Assembly: GCA_902806065.1 (NCBI GenBank)
Contig: CADCVE010000014.1
Coordinates: 1-41,323, forward strand
Reading direction: 5' to 3'
DNA: 41,323 nucleotides
Source: an uncultured Rubrobacteraceae bacterium
Lineage (GTDB): Bacteria > Actinomycetota > Rubrobacteria > Rubrobacterales > Rubrobacteraceae
Positions within the stretch are counted from its first letter, which is position 1. Each line of letters starts with the position of its first letter. Below are positions 7,137 to 16,380 of this stretch, in pieces. The position numbers and the translations under genes were made by a program. The notes under the pieces are model-generated. The model was not told the DNA's origin, searched no databases, and saw only the letters and a program-made list of their open reading frames with translations.

Positions 7137-7565
7137 CTAGTATTGATTAGATCCTAAACCAAAGAACAGACGATAAGCGCCGTACCCCAACGCGGCGGCG
7201 CATACCAGGCTCGCTAAGATGATCAGGGCCTTCACTGCGGGGGGCGAGCTCGTCCACACGCCTGCAGCCCAGCGTGCCAACCTCCTCAGCCTTACCTCGG
7301 CCCAGTCCATAAAGCGGGCGATGGGCCGAAACTCGCCGGCAACCAACCCTAACCCCAGCAGCACGATGAGCCAGCCTGGGCCCGGCCCGGGCACGGCGAC
7401 GATGCCTCCGAGCACGATCAGGATACCCCCAAGCACGCTGATGACCACCCTGAGGTCGAACCTGCCGCTCTTGCTCTGCTGGCGGCGGCGGTAACGGTCC
7501 TCGAACCGGTGGCCCGGCTCGCTCTCCTTAAAGCTTTGCAAACTTTCTCTTATCTTCTCGATCAT
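7137..7565 (-). CDS. PGPGW / TIGR02611-type transmembrane protein
   Basis: The ATG at 7565 gives 142 residues; the open frame extends upstream to 7724 but that part looks non-coding. A charged N-terminus (EKIRESLQSFKESEPGHRFEDRYRRRQQ) precedes a TM helix containing VVISVLGGILIVLGGIVAVP and the signature PGPGPGWLIVLLGLGL. A third hydrophobic helix (AVKALIILASLVCAAALGYG) is at the C-terminus. These match the putative transmembrane PGPGW family, whose function is unknown. It lies immediately beside the IS5-type element. Confidence 0.8.
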   Translation of the reverse strand: MIEKIRESLQSFKESEPGHRFEDRYRRRQQSKSGRFDLRVVISVLGGILIVLGGIVAVPGPGPGWLIVLLGLGLVAGEFRPIARFMDWAEVRLRRLARWAAGVWTSSPPAVKALIILASLVCAAALGYGAYRLFFGLGSNQY

Positions 7566-8065
7566 GTACCCGCACTCGTGCCCCCGGCACGGCTCGTCTA
7601 ACCGCAAAATTCCGAGGAGAAACAGAAAGTTAACCCAGCTCGGTGAACCTGTAGTCTGTGTCATGGGCGGTCTGAAGATAACCTGCGGCGAAACCGTCTG
7701 CAACGTCAACGGTGTGGGGCACACCGAGGTGGCGCCGGAGTCTAATAGAGAGGCGTTCTTCGAGGTTCTGTATCGTTCGTTGGGAGAGCTGGTAGCTTAG
7801 AGGGCTTCTTACGACACCCGGATGGATTCCGTAGACTCCGGCGCGGCGCCCGGGGGTGCTCGATCTTTTACCGTGATCTATGAGAAGAATTTAGCTAGAT
7901 TCTCTTTGAAGTGTCCGATACTGAGCCAGTTTGTTCGCAAACATGCCTGCTCATCGACGATTCACTTTGGCTTCATCGCTAATTCATCGTCTCCGGCTAT
8001 TAATTGCGATAGGAGCAACCCACGCAGTGAGGTTGCGGGAGAACGAGGCCAAAAGGAGGCATATC
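7566..8065. other. Gene-poor stretch upstream of the PAP2-like gene
   Basis: About 500 bases without a convincing gene. It holds the start region of the PGPGW gene and one operator-like dyad at 7886-7903 (AGAAT, TTAGCTAG, ATTCT), which lies upstream of the PAP2-like gene. Open frames here lack ribosome binding sites and homology. Confidence 0.4.
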
Positions 8066-9229
8066 GTGCAGAACCCAGAATGCACACCTTTCCCGCCTGT
8101 CGTCGATGGCCGTGGCAATCGCCGTTACCGCTTGCCGGGCCCTCAAGTCGAGCCTGGCGCGGCTTACTGGACTGCGGGGCCCTGTACCGTGCCTCGTGTC
8201 GTCACAATCTCCGAGCTTGTGGCTCTCTCCGACGACCCGAACAACAGGGAGTGTTATTTCGAGCCTTATCCCTCCGACAAGAGGGTGTTGGATGACGAGA
8301 TCAAAGAGCTCAAAGAACTGAAACGCTTGCGCGACGATCCCAACGCTGTTGCTTCGGATGCGCCGAGTAGGAGGCGCCTGCCCATCAGCAAGTTCCTTCA
8401 GTATCGGCCGCAACCGCTGGGCGCCGTCTTCTGCCTGGAGCGTGACCAGAAGCCGCTAGAGACGCTCGCGCAGCAATGTACGCTCGATGAGCAGGACGAG
8501 CCTCCCGTCATCCAGACCGGGCGGGAACTGGCCCGCTGGTTCGAGAACGAAACGCCGGGCCTCGGTCACCGTCACGCGCTCAACTGCCTCATTCTCAGTT
8601 GCAGCCTGTCCCCACCGCGTCAGGCGCGCATCTGGATGGCGTTGGACGTGGCCATCTACAGCGCGCTGTTGGCGGCGTGGTACTACAAGTGGGCCAGCGA
8701 CCGCCCCTGCACCGCCTACCGGCCGCGGCCCATAGAAGTCGAGGATGATCTCGACGTTCTGTTCGACAGGTGCGTCAACAGAACGGGGTGCGAGGACGAC
8801 GGCGCCAGAACGACCCCGAGACCTTCACCGGGAACTCCGCGGCATCCGTCCTATCCGTCCGGTCACAGCACACATGCCGCGGCGGGTAGCGAAATACTGA
8901 CATATTTCTTCCCCGACGGGAAGGATGAGCTCGACAAGCTGGCCGACAACGCGGGCATGGCACGCTTGTGGGCCGGCATCCACTACCGCTCCGACCACGA
9001 GCAGGGCCTGAAACTGGGGCGCTGCGTGGCGCGGCTGGTTATTTCACAGCTGGAGTCCGACGGGGTACCCCTTCCCGGGGATTTGACCCCGATCACTGTA
9101 GCCCCGAGCAAGGGAGAGGTGCGAAGAGCGGCCTACGCGACCCGCGGGGAGTGCCTTGAGGAGGCTTCCCCAGAGGACAAACGGCGCTGTAAGCCGCCGC
9201 CGCAGGACCCGGGTTGCGAGGATAGCTAG
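8066..9229 (+). CDS. PAP2-superfamily phosphatase / vanadium-haloperoxidase-like protein
   Basis: GTG start chosen because AAAGGAGG lies 7 bases upstream; the frame opens earlier, at 7931. The three conserved acid phosphatase/haloperoxidase blocks are present: KWASDRP (about 208-214), YPSGHSTHAA (about 263-272) and ARLWAGIHYRSDHEQG with His about 306 and Asp about 310. These residues bind phosphate or vanadate. At 387 residues, with a long N-terminal part rich in Pro and Arg, it resembles bacterial vanadium-dependent haloperoxidase relatives more than small membrane PAP2 enzymes. No signal peptide is evident from this start. It is a single gene followed by a hairpin. Confidence 0.85.
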   Translation: MQNPECTPFPPVVDGRGNRRYRLPGPQVEPGAAYWTAGPCTVPRVVTISELVALSDDPNNRECYFEPYPSDKRVLDDEIKELKELKRLRDDPNAVASDAPSRRRLPISKFLQYRPQPLGAVFCLERDQKPLETLAQQCTLDEQDEPPVIQTGRELARWFENETPGLGHRHALNCLILSCSLSPPRQARIWMALDVAIYSALLAAWYYKWASDRPCTAYRPRPIEVEDDLDVLFDRCVNRTGCEDDGARTTPRPSPGTPRHPSYPSGHSTHAAAGSEILTYFFPDGKDELDKLADNAGMARLWAGIHYRSDHEQGLKLGRCVARLVISQLESDGVPLPGDLTPITVAPSKGEVRRAAYATRGECLEEASPEDKRRCKPPPQDPGCEDS

Positions 9230-9285
9230 GTGATACCACTCTAAACACGCGGCAGAGACACAGTAGCAGTACGATGCTAGAAGGA

Positions 9286-9315
9286 CCGGGAGTCTTACCT
9301 GTATGGGGCTCCCGG
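9286..9315 (+). terminator. Hairpin terminator after the PAP2-like gene
   Basis: A 7-bp perfect stem (9286-9292 with 9309-9315), 57 bases after the stop codon. It is followed by a C/T-rich stretch but no clean T-run. Confidence 0.45.
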
Positions 9316-9448
9316 CCCTCTCTCGTGCTGCGGCCGATTCATCTTCCGTTGAGAGAGCCAACCAGTTAGATAGGTTTCGGGGTTGGCCTCGCTCCCGGGA
9401 CAAGCTTGCTCGCGGTGGACCGACATCGTCGCGCCGGATCCCGTCAGG

Positions 9449-9454
9449 TAGAAT
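9449..9454 (+). promoter_or_regulatory. -10 element for a probable leaderless response-regulator transcript
   Basis: TAGAAT is 8 bases before the ATG at 9463 and no ribosome binding site lies between them. Transcription would begin at or next to the start codon. Confidence 0.4.
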
Positions 9455-9462
9455 CGATTTTT

Positions 9463-10143
9463 ATGGAGAGCAGGCGGCCACGGGTGCTGGTTGTGGACGA
9501 CGAACGGCACATCGTGGACCTCGTCACCATGGGGCTGGAGGGACGGGGGATGGAGGTAAGGGGGGCTCTGGACGGCCTGGCCGCCCTGAAGGACTTGGAA
9601 GAGTTCCGGCCGGACGTCATGGTGCTGGACCTCATGCTCCCGGGGCTCTCCGGGCTGGAGGTCTGCCGGAGGGCAAGGACCAAGAGCAATGTTCCGATCT
9701 TGATCCTGAGTGCTCGAGACGCGGTGACGGATAGGGTGAGCGGTCTCAACCTCGGCGCCGACGACTATATGGTGAAGCCCTTCGCCTTCGAGGAGTTGGC
9801 AGCCCGGGTGATCGCTCTCCTGCGGCGGAGTGGGGCTCCTCCGGGGCAGATCCTGCGCTACGCGGACCTCGAGCTGGACCAGGCCGCCCGGGAGGTGCGT
9901 CGAAACGGACGACCGGTAGACCTCACGGGAAGAGAGTTCGCCCTGTTGCGCTTCTTCATGGAGCATCCCCGGCAGGTCGTCTCGAAAAACCAGCTTCTAG
10001 AGGCGGTCTGGGGCTACGATTACTTCGGCGACTCCAACGTAGTGGAGACGTACGTCTCCTACCTGCGGCGCAAGATCAACGCCCCGGACGAGCTCGACCT
10101 GATCCAGACGATCCGTGGTTCCGGGTATCGGTTGGGCGGGTAG
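9463..10143 (+). CDS. OmpR-family response regulator
   Basis: 227 residues. Receiver: acidic pair at 12-13 (VVDDER), phospho-acceptor Asp56 (VMVLDLMLPG), and Lys105 in DDYMVKPFAFEEL. The C-terminal winged helix is complete: REVRRNGRPVDLTGREFALL, then VSKNQLLEAVWG and the recognition region SNVVETYVSYLRRKI. The ATG has no ribosome binding site but a -10-like TAGAAT 8 bases upstream, so the transcript may be leaderless. The histidine kinase follows 8 bases later, so the pair is co-transcribed. Paired AAGGTTC repeats downstream (11585-11602) are a candidate binding site. Confidence 0.95.
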   Translation: MESRRPRVLVVDDERHIVDLVTMGLEGRGMEVRGALDGLAALKDLEEFRPDVMVLDLMLPGLSGLEVCRRARTKSNVPILILSARDAVTDRVSGLNLGADDYMVKPFAFEELAARVIALLRRSGAPPGQILRYADLELDQAAREVRRNGRPVDLTGREFALLRFFMEHPRQVVSKNQLLEAVWGYDYFGDSNVVETYVSYLRRKINAPDELDLIQTIRGSGYRLGG

Positions 10144-10151
10144 GGGACGGC

Positions 10152-11576
10152 GTGCAGACCCTGCGCTGGCGGCTGACGCTGTGGTACGGAGGCATGGCTG
10201 CCGCGATCCTCATCCTCCTCGCGTCCATCTTGTACTTGAGCGCGAGGTCTTCGCTCATTGCTATCCGACAGGATGACGTGAGGGATACGGCCGACTCCGT
10301 CAGCCAGGTCCTGGAGGAGACCGGCACCCCCGCTTCAGCGGTCGGAAACGTACGGCGCAAGGACGTTCGGACGGTCTGGGCGATCGGGGAGGTGCGCAGA
10401 GAGGATGTCCAGGTGGTCCTCCGGGACGCGGACGGCGGCTTTCTGGCAGCAACGCCGGGCGGTGCCAGGAATGCCCCCGAGACCGATAACTCCGATGCTA
10501 CCTATCCTGAGGTCAGTCGGGACGGACGCTACCTTACGACGACCTTCGACTCCGAGGAGGTGCCTGGTGCGACCGGTATGGTCTACACGGTGCTCCCAAC
10601 GTGGGACCCGGTACTCCAGAGGCTCTTTTTGACTGAAGTAGCCGCGGTGGCGGCGGCTATCGCGTTGATAGTAGGCTTCGGACCCAGGCTGGCCAGGGGC
10701 GCTCTCAAGCCGCTCGAAAACGTGAGCACCGTCGCCGGGGAGCTCCGCCGGGGGAGGCTCGGGAGCCGGGTGAATTTGCCGGAGCTCAAGAGTCGGCGGG
10801 ACGAGGTCGGGGAGTTGGCAAGCTCGTTCGACGCGATGGCCGAGAGTCTGGAGAGGCTCTTCGAGGCCGAGCGCGAGTCCAAGGAGACCCTCAGGCGCTT
10901 CGTCGCAGACGCCTCACACGAGTTGCGCACTCCCCTGACCACCGTCCTCGGCTACCTGGACGTGCTGGAAGAGAGCGGAGATACGGACCCCAAGGTTCGT
11001 CACCGGGTCTTTCAGGTGATGAGGGAAGAGGGTGGCCGCATGGCCCGCCTGGTGGAGGACCTGCTCGTCCTGGCGCGCCTGGATGAGCATCGGGAGATGC
11101 CTACGGAGATAGTGGACCTGGCCGCGCTGGCCCGCGAAGCCGCGGATAACTATCCGGATCGCCGTATCGGGCTGGTGGCCCCCGACACGGTCGTCTCGGT
11201 GCTCGGCGACCGGGAGGCTCTGAGGAGGGTGATCTCGAACCTGCTCTCCAACGCCATAAAGCACACGCCCCCGGAGAAGAATATTCTGGTCTCGGTAGAC
11301 CATGAAGACCGGGAGGCCGTCCTGTGCGTAGCTGATGAAGGAGCGGGTATCCCGGAGGAGGCCCTGCCCCACGTATTCGAGCGCTTCTACCGGGCGGAGA
11401 GTTCCCGGGCGGGTGAAGGCACCGGACTCGGGCTGGCCATAGCCCGGGAGACTATCGAAGTCCTGGAGGGGCGGATAGAGGCCCGGAGCGCCCCGGGCGA
11501 GGGGTCGGTCTTCACCGTTCGTCTCCCGCTCGTGAAGAAACTCCCACAGAGAGAGAAGCTCTCAGAGAAAAACTAA
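10152..11576 (+). CDS. Sensor histidine kinase
   Basis: 474 residues, GTG start. TM1 at about 9-30 (WYGGMAAAILILLASILYL) and TM2 at about 157-180 enclose an extracytoplasmic domain of about 125 residues with no recognised ligand motif. A HAMP linker follows (KPLENVSTVAGELRRG), then the HisKA dimerisation helix with phospho-His in FVADASHELRTPLTT. The ATPase domain has all boxes: N box NLLSNAIKHTPP, G1 DEGAGIPEE, G2 GEGTGLGLAIA. It is the cognate kinase of the preceding OmpR-type regulator. The signal is unknown; an envelope-exposed sensor is likely. Confidence 0.95.
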   Translation: MQTLRWRLTLWYGGMAAAILILLASILYLSARSSLIAIRQDDVRDTADSVSQVLEETGTPASAVGNVRRKDVRTVWAIGEVRREDVQVVLRDADGGFLAATPGGARNAPETDNSDATYPEVSRDGRYLTTTFDSEEVPGATGMVYTVLPTWDPVLQRLFLTEVAAVAAAIALIVGFGPRLARGALKPLENVSTVAGELRRGRLGSRVNLPELKSRRDEVGELASSFDAMAESLERLFEAERESKETLRRFVADASHELRTPLTTVLGYLDVLEESGDTDPKVRHRVFQVMREEGGRMARLVEDLLVLARLDEHREMPTEIVDLAALAREAADNYPDRRIGLVAPDTVVSVLGDREALRRVISNLLSNAIKHTPPEKNILVSVDHEDREAVLCVADEGAGIPEEALPHVFERFYRAESSRAGEGTGLGLAIARETIEVLEGRIEARSAPGEGSVFTVRLPLVKKLPQREKLSEKN

Positions 11577-11584
11577 GTCTCTCC

Positions 11585-11602
11585 AAGGTTCCTCTAAGGT
11601 TC
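11585..11602 (+). promoter_or_regulatory. Paired AAGGTTC repeats, 11-bp period
   Basis: AAGGTTC occurs at 11585 and again at 11596, an 11-bp period typical of OmpR-family binding sites. It lies between the two-component system and the next gene, with TTTTAGCAT just after it as a possible -10. Regulation by the adjacent response regulator is an inference. Confidence 0.45.
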
Positions 11603-11649
11603 GGGTTTTAGCATCTTGTCACAACCCACCGTAGAGGAGGTCCTCCGTT

Positions 11650-12102
11650 ATGAGCGTCAAAAGCCTGGCCGTCTCGCTAGCGGATATGTTCGCCCCCAGG
11701 ACGGGCGTGGCTTATGCGCTAGCGCGGCCCTTGGCATACCGCCGTTATTCAGAACCTCGAAGCAGTACCCTGGGGAGGGCGCAAGGACTACGGTTGCAGA
11801 ATGTCCGCGAGCTTTCGTTCCCCGGGAAGCTGGAGCAATGTCAGGTAGGCCGGGAGACGGAGCAACCCTGCCCCAACCCGGCGACGGTGGAGATCCGGAG
11901 CGTGCCCTTCTGCGAGCGTTGCGCCCGCGAGCAGGAGGCGTACTTTACGGTGGGTGAGATCACGCAAGAGCTAACGGACGACCGGACGAGGCGAGCCCAC
12001 AGTGCCCTCGACGAGCCACTCGCCGAGGCGTTGGATCACATGAGATGGGGATTCGACGAGCGCTTCCATGAAGTGGAGCAGTATGTGGAGGTCGTGAAAT
12101 GA
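11650..12102 (+). CDS. Hypothetical protein with Cys cluster
   Basis: 150 residues, ATG preceded by GAGGAGG. No family recognised. The N-terminal 50 residues are basic, without a clear signal peptide. Residues about 64-91 contain four Cys (EQCQVG, QPCPNP, PFCERCARE), a plausible small zinc ribbon. The C-terminal part is helical and acidic (HSALDEPLAEALDHMRWGFDERFHEVEQYVE). The gene directly follows AAGGTTC repeats and the two-component pair, so it may be a target of that system. Another frame over the same DNA (11616-11957) lacks a comparable ribosome binding site. Confidence 0.6.
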   Translation: MSVKSLAVSLADMFAPRTGVAYALARPLAYRRYSEPRSSTLGRAQGLRLQNVRELSFPGKLEQCQVGRETEQPCPNPATVEIRSVPFCERCAREQEAYFTVGEITQELTDDRTRRAHSALDEPLAEALDHMRWGFDERFHEVEQYVEVVK

Positions 12103-12120
12103 AACGGTAAGCGCGGCACG

Positions 12121-12169
12121 CGGAGAGCGCATTGCAAAAGACCGCGCACCCTTCGGAACTAGCTCTCCG
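12121..12169 (+). other. Long-loop hairpin upstream of the sulfatase operon
   Basis: An 8-bp stem (12121-12128 with 12162-12169) encloses a 33-base loop. It may end the previous transcript or form part of the leader of the operon starting at 12229. Confidence 0.3.
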
Positions 12170-12228
12170 CCAACGTCTGTTTTTGCAAGTCGTACGCTGG
12201 CAACCCAAGCGGAAAAGGGAGATTCTGG

Positions 12229-13284
12229 ATGAGAAGACTGATGATAATCGTGATAGCGTTAGGGATGCTGCTGGTGACCGCGATGCCGTCGCTCGCAGAC
12301 GAGCCCAAGGCTGGCGGTGCCAACGGCAAGGTGGGCGGAATGCCGTTTCAGTGGAAGGCGACCTCGCCCTCGACCAACGAGGGGGACCGGTACGACCTCA
12401 CCGTGACCAACACCAGCGACGAGGTTCAGGAGGCCCGGGTCCGTGCCTTCATAATGGACCACAGCAACCACACCAACACGGACGTGGTGGACGAACAGGT
12501 CGAGATCCAGCCCGGTGAGGAGCGCGAGTTTACGGCGCTCAACGACTACGGCGCCGCCAACCACTTCAACACGTTCGTCGGTAGCGAGAACCGGGACCTA
12601 GATCTGGCCGTGTCGCTGACCGACGCCAAGGGGGAAGAAACGGCACGGTTTACCGACGCGGCGTTTACGGTCCAGGAAAAGGCAGCCGCCGGCGCGAAGG
12701 GCAAAGCTAAAGGCAAGGGCAAAGGCGAAAAGGCGGAGGGGCATACCCACGACGACGGGTTCGCGGCTCTAGGAGACACGGCGCGTCTGGCACCATTGTC
12801 TCTCGGACTTCTCGGTATGACCGGACTTGGTCTGTATACAATTCGCCGCCGGCAGAATTATGCTGGTGTCGCCGGTGGACTTGCCGAATCAGTAGCCAGA
12901 CCAGTCTCCTGGAGAGCGGTCGCGGTCGTCGGGCTCGCCCTCAGCGCCGCTTTGCACATCGGTCTTGCTCCCGCGCATTTCGAGGAGGCGGTCATCCAGG
13001 GAGTCTTCTTCGGTGGCGCGGGCGTAGCCACGGCGGTCGTCGCGGCGGCCATCCTAGTGTGGCCCTCGCGCCTGGCTTACCTGGCTGGAGCGGGGATGAT
13101 GCTCGCCCTGATCGTGCTCTGGGCGGTCTTTCTGCTCGTGCCTCCACCCGGAGCAGAGGCCGTTGAGGCCGTGGATCCCATAGGATTGCTTACCAAGGCG
13201 ACGGAGCTCATGGCGGCAATCGCCTGCACCGCACTGTGGTCCCGGACCGGCCGCAACAACGAACCAGCCCGAGACCAATCGTAG
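12229..13284 (+). CDS. Exported protein: secreted domain joined to C-terminal membrane helices
   Basis: 351 residues, ATG with GGGAGA 7 bases upstream. A signal peptide (IIVIALGMLLVTAMPSLA) is followed by an immunoglobulin-like beta domain (about 30-145: YDLTVTNTSDEVQEARVRAF, a CARDB-like pattern). Next come a Lys/Gly linker (GAKGKAKGKGKGEKAEG), a His/Asp stretch (HTHDD) and a sorting-like hydrophobic helix with basic stop (LSLGLLGMTGLGLYTIRRR). Four more TM segments make up the C-terminal half, which looks like a fused membrane protein. The stop is 1 base before the first sulfatase start, so it is probably the first gene of the sulfatase operon. Function unknown; it may anchor or scaffold the module at the surface. 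Confidence 0.75.
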   Translation: MRRLMIIVIALGMLLVTAMPSLADEPKAGGANGKVGGMPFQWKATSPSTNEGDRYDLTVTNTSDEVQEARVRAFIMDHSNHTNTDVVDEQVEIQPGEEREFTALNDYGAANHFNTFVGSENRDLDLAVSLTDAKGEETARFTDAAFTVQEKAAAGAKGKAKGKGKGEKAEGHTHDDGFAALGDTARLAPLSLGLLGMTGLGLYTIRRRQNYAGVAGGLAESVARPVSWRAVAVVGLALSAALHIGLAPAHFEEAVIQGVFFGGAGVATAVVAAAILVWPSRLAYLAGAGMMLALIVLWAVFLLVPPPGAEAVEAVDPIGLLTKATELMAAIACTALWSRTGRNNEPARDQS

Positions 13285-13285
13285 G

Positions 13286-14791
13286 ATGAAGCCGGATCGA
13301 CTTCTGGATGGAGTAGACGCCGCCCCAACAAGGGGCGGCGACGGTTCCCTGGTAAAGGCGGTGTTCCTCGTAATCGTGGCGTGCCTGGCGGCCTTGCTCG
13401 TCGCCGGGTGTGCAGCAATAGGGGCTAGCGAGATCTCTCAAGAAGAAGCGGCGGTGGAGACTCCCGATGAGCAACCCAACATCCTGTTCGTCCTCACCGA
13501 CGACCTCGACTACGCCTCCGTCGAGAAGATGCCAAATACAAACTCCTTACTCGCCGAACAAGGCGCCTCTTTCGAGAACGCCTCCGTGAGCCAGTCGCTG
13601 TGCTGCCCTTCGCGGGCGACCATTCTTACCGGCCTCTACGCGCACAACAGCGGCATACAGGGCAACAAGCCGCCACACGGGGGCTTCGAGAAGTTCCGGG
13701 ACGAGGGGGGAGAGGCGGATACCATCGCCACCCGCCTGCGGGAGGAGGGCTACCGCACCGGCTACCTCGGCAAGTACCTGAACGAGTACGGCCGGGACGA
13801 CCCTACTTATATCCCGCCGGGATGGGACGAGTGGTACGGCAAGCTGAACGAAACGAAGCTCTACGACTACGGGATCAACGAGAACGGCGAAGAGGTTTCC
13901 TACGGCAGCGAGCCCGAGGACTACTACACCGATGTCCTCTCCGGGCAGGCTAACGATTTCGTGCGACACGCTGCGCCGGAAGAGGAGCCCTTTTTCGCCC
14001 TGGTGGCGCCCACGGCGCCGCACGGACCGGCTACGCCCGCCGAGCGTCACGAGGGAGAGTTCGCCGGGGAGGAGGCCCCCAAGCCTCCGTCCTTCAACGA
14101 GGAGGACGTCTCCGACAAACCGTCCTGGAGGCAAGAGGACGAACTCCTATCGGAAGAAGAGATCGACGGGATAGATACCTATCATCAGAAGCGCCTGGAG
14201 TCGCTGCTGGCGGTGGACGAGATGGTCGGTTCGCTCGTTGAGGAGTTGGAAGCAGCGGGCGAGCTCGACAACACTTACATAGTGTTCACCTCCGACAACG
14301 GCTGGTTCGCGGGCGAGCACCGATTCGAGAGTGGCAAGGACCGCGCGTACGAGGAGTCGGCCCACGTGCCGCTCCTGGTTAGGGGGCCGGGCGTGCCCGC
14401 CGCTTTGACGGTGGAGGAGCTTACCCTGAATACCGACTTCGCTGCGACCTTCGCGGAGCTTGCGGGCGTAGAGTCCGGCGAGACCGACGGACGTTCTCTG
14501 GCGCCGCTGATGCGCGGCGAAGACACGCCGAGTTGGCGCTCGGCTGTCCTGCTGGAAGGGTTTGTCGGCAAGGGTGATCGTGTCTTCGGGGCTGTGAGGA
14601 CCGGGACGCACAAGTACGTCGAGTACGGTAACGGGGAGGAGGAACTCTACGACCTCGAAGCCGACCCCTACGAGCTGGAGAGCCTGCACGAGAGCGCCGA
14701 CCCCGACCTGATCGAAGACCTGAAAACGAAGCTGGAGGCGCTGAGGGACTGCTCCGGCGATGATTGCCGGGAGGCCGAAGATGCTGAGTAA
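13286..14791 (+). CDS. Lipoprotein sulfatase, copy 1
   Basis: 501 residues. The lipobox LLVAGC puts the lipidated Cys at about 42. The type I sulfatase fold is intact: metal-binding VLTDDLD (about 70), formylglycine site CCPSRAT with the first Cys at about 106, GYLGKYLN, APTAPHGP, and the second metal motif FTSDNGWFAGEH. Sequence style is that of N-acetylglucosamine-6-sulfatase-like bacterial enzymes. The C-terminus carries a Cys pair (CSGDDC), also present in the two paralogues. The Cys-type site needs a formylglycine-generating enzyme, which is not encoded in this window. The likely substrate is a sulfated glycan outside the cell; the exact one cannot be read. Confidence 0.92.
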   Translation: MKPDRLLDGVDAAPTRGGDGSLVKAVFLVIVACLAALLVAGCAAIGASEISQEEAAVETPDEQPNILFVLTDDLDYASVEKMPNTNSLLAEQGASFENASVSQSLCCPSRATILTGLYAHNSGIQGNKPPHGGFEKFRDEGGEADTIATRLREEGYRTGYLGKYLNEYGRDDPTYIPPGWDEWYGKLNETKLYDYGINENGEEVSYGSEPEDYYTDVLSGQANDFVRHAAPEEEPFFALVAPTAPHGPATPAERHEGEFAGEEAPKPPSFNEEDVSDKPSWRQEDELLSEEEIDGIDTYHQKRLESLLAVDEMVGSLVEELEAAGELDNTYIVFTSDNGWFAGEHRFESGKDRAYEESAHVPLLVRGPGVPAALTVEELTLNTDFAATFAELAGVESGETDGRSLAPLMRGEDTPSWRSAVLLEGFVGKGDRVFGAVRTGTHKYVEYGNGEEELYDLEADPYELESLHESADPDLIEDLKTKLEALRDCSGDDCREAEDAE

Positions 14792-16376
14792 CCGCCGGGC
14801 GCCGGAGAGGTGCCGGAGAGTAGCCGTGCCGAAGCTCGCGAGGGTGCGCTTCGGGATGGGATGGTGTCGTGGGAAGAGCCTGCTGAGGGCTACGCTACTC
14901 GGGGTCCTGGCGTGCCTGGCGGGGCTCCTGGTCGTTGGCTGCTCGGGGGCCGGGACCGGGCAGGAAGAAGGGGTGGCGGAGGTCGCTGCCGAGCAGCCCA
15001 ATATCGTCTTCGTCCTCGCGGACGACCTGGATCTCGCCTCCGTCGAGCAGATGCCGAATATAAACTCCCTGATCGCCGGTGAAGGCGCCACCTTCGAGAA
15101 TACCTCGGTGAGCTACCCGATATGCTGCCCCTCCAGGGCAACGATGCTTACTGGCCTCTACTCCCACAACCACGGCGTGAGGGGTAACAAGCAGCCGGTC
15201 GGCGGCTTCGAGAAGTTCCGCGACGGGGGAATGGAGGAGGGCACCATCGCCGCCCGCCTGAAGGAGGAGGGCTACCGCACTGCCCTGATCGGCAAATATC
15301 TCAACGGCTACGGCCAGGGGGACCCCACATACGTGCCGCCGGGTTGGGACGAGTGGTACGCAAAGCCGGGCCGCTTCGAGTACTACGACTATGAGTTGAA
15401 CGAGAACGGCGAGATGGTCTCTTACGGGAGTGAGGAAGAGGAATACCTCACCGACGTCCTCTCCGGCAAGGCCACGGACTTTGTCGAGCGGGCGACGTCG
15501 GAGGACCAGCCCTTCTTCGCCTACGTTGCCCCGATCGCGCCCCACAGCCCCTCAACCCCCGCCGAGCGCCACAAAGGGGCGTTCTCGGGCGAAGAAGCGC
15601 CCCGGACCCCGTCCTTTGACGAGGAGGATGTCTCCGATAAGCCCTCCTGGATCCAGGATCTCGCCCCCCTCTCGGAGAATGAGAAATCAGGGATCGACGC
15701 CCGCCACCAGGAGCGTCTGGAGTCGATGCTGGCGGTGGATGACATGGTTGGCTCGCTCGTCGAAGAGCTGGAGGCAGCCGGGGAGCTCGAAAACACTTAT
15801 ATATTCTTTACCTCTGACAACGGCTTCCACCTGGGCACACACCGCATGAAACACGGCAAGAAGACGCCGTACGAGGTGGCGGCCCGCGTGCCCCTCTTCG
15901 TCCGCGGCCCCGGCGTGCCCGCGGGGTCCACGGTGGAGAACCTGGCCCTCAACAACGATCTGGCGCCGACCTTCGCCGATCTCGGGGGCCTGGAGGGATT
16001 CGAGGCTGATGGGCGCTCGCTGGCGCCGCTGATGCACGCCGAAGATACCCCGTGGCGCTCGAACATCCTGTTGGAGGCGTTCCTCGACGGTAAGAGCGCC
16101 GATGGAGAGGGTGACGCGGAGACGGACGGCGAAGAAGGAGGCGAGGGCAACCGCACGGACCAGACCGCCTTTCAGGCCGTGAGGACGGAGGAACACAAGT
16201 ACGTCGAACACGAGAACGGTGAGAGGGAGCTCTACGACCTGCGAAACGACCCCTACGAGCTGGAGAACCTCTACGAGACGGCGGACCCGGCCCTGATCGA
16301 GGACCTCCAGGCGAGGTTGGCGGAGTTGAAAGATTGCTCAGGCGACGAGTGCCGCGAGGCCGAGGACGCGGGGTAG
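14781..16376 (+). CDS. Lipoprotein sulfatase, copy 2
   Basis: 531 residues from the ATG at 14781, which overlaps the previous gene by 11 bases and has GGGAGG 6 bases upstream. An earlier in-frame ATG (14760) lacks one. A long basic N-region precedes the lipobox VVGC (Cys about 54). Sulfatase motifs: VLADDLD, CCPSRAT (first Cys about 115), LIGKYLN, FTSDNGFHLGTH. An acidic Gly/Asp/Glu insert (GEGDAETDGEEGGEG) occurs near residue 440, where copy 3 has a Lys-rich insert and copy 1 has none. It ends with the shared Cys pair (CSGDEC). It arose by tandem duplication with copies 1 and 3. Confidence 0.92.
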   Translation: MLSNRRAPERCRRVAVPKLARVRFGMGWCRGKSLLRATLLGVLACLAGLLVVGCSGAGTGQEEGVAEVAAEQPNIVFVLADDLDLASVEQMPNINSLIAGEGATFENTSVSYPICCPSRATMLTGLYSHNHGVRGNKQPVGGFEKFRDGGMEEGTIAARLKEEGYRTALIGKYLNGYGQGDPTYVPPGWDEWYAKPGRFEYYDYELNENGEMVSYGSEEEEYLTDVLSGKATDFVERATSEDQPFFAYVAPIAPHSPSTPAERHKGAFSGEEAPRTPSFDEEDVSDKPSWIQDLAPLSENEKSGIDARHQERLESMLAVDDMVGSLVEELEAAGELENTYIFFTSDNGFHLGTHRMKHGKKTPYEVAARVPLFVRGPGVPAGSTVENLALNNDLAPTFADLGGLEGFEADGRSLAPLMHAEDTPWRSNILLEAFLDGKSADGEGDAETDGEEGGEGNRTDQTAFQAVRTEEHKYVEHENGERELYDLRNDPYELENLYETADPALIEDLQARLAELKDCSGDECREAEDAG

Positions 16377-16380
16377 CGCC

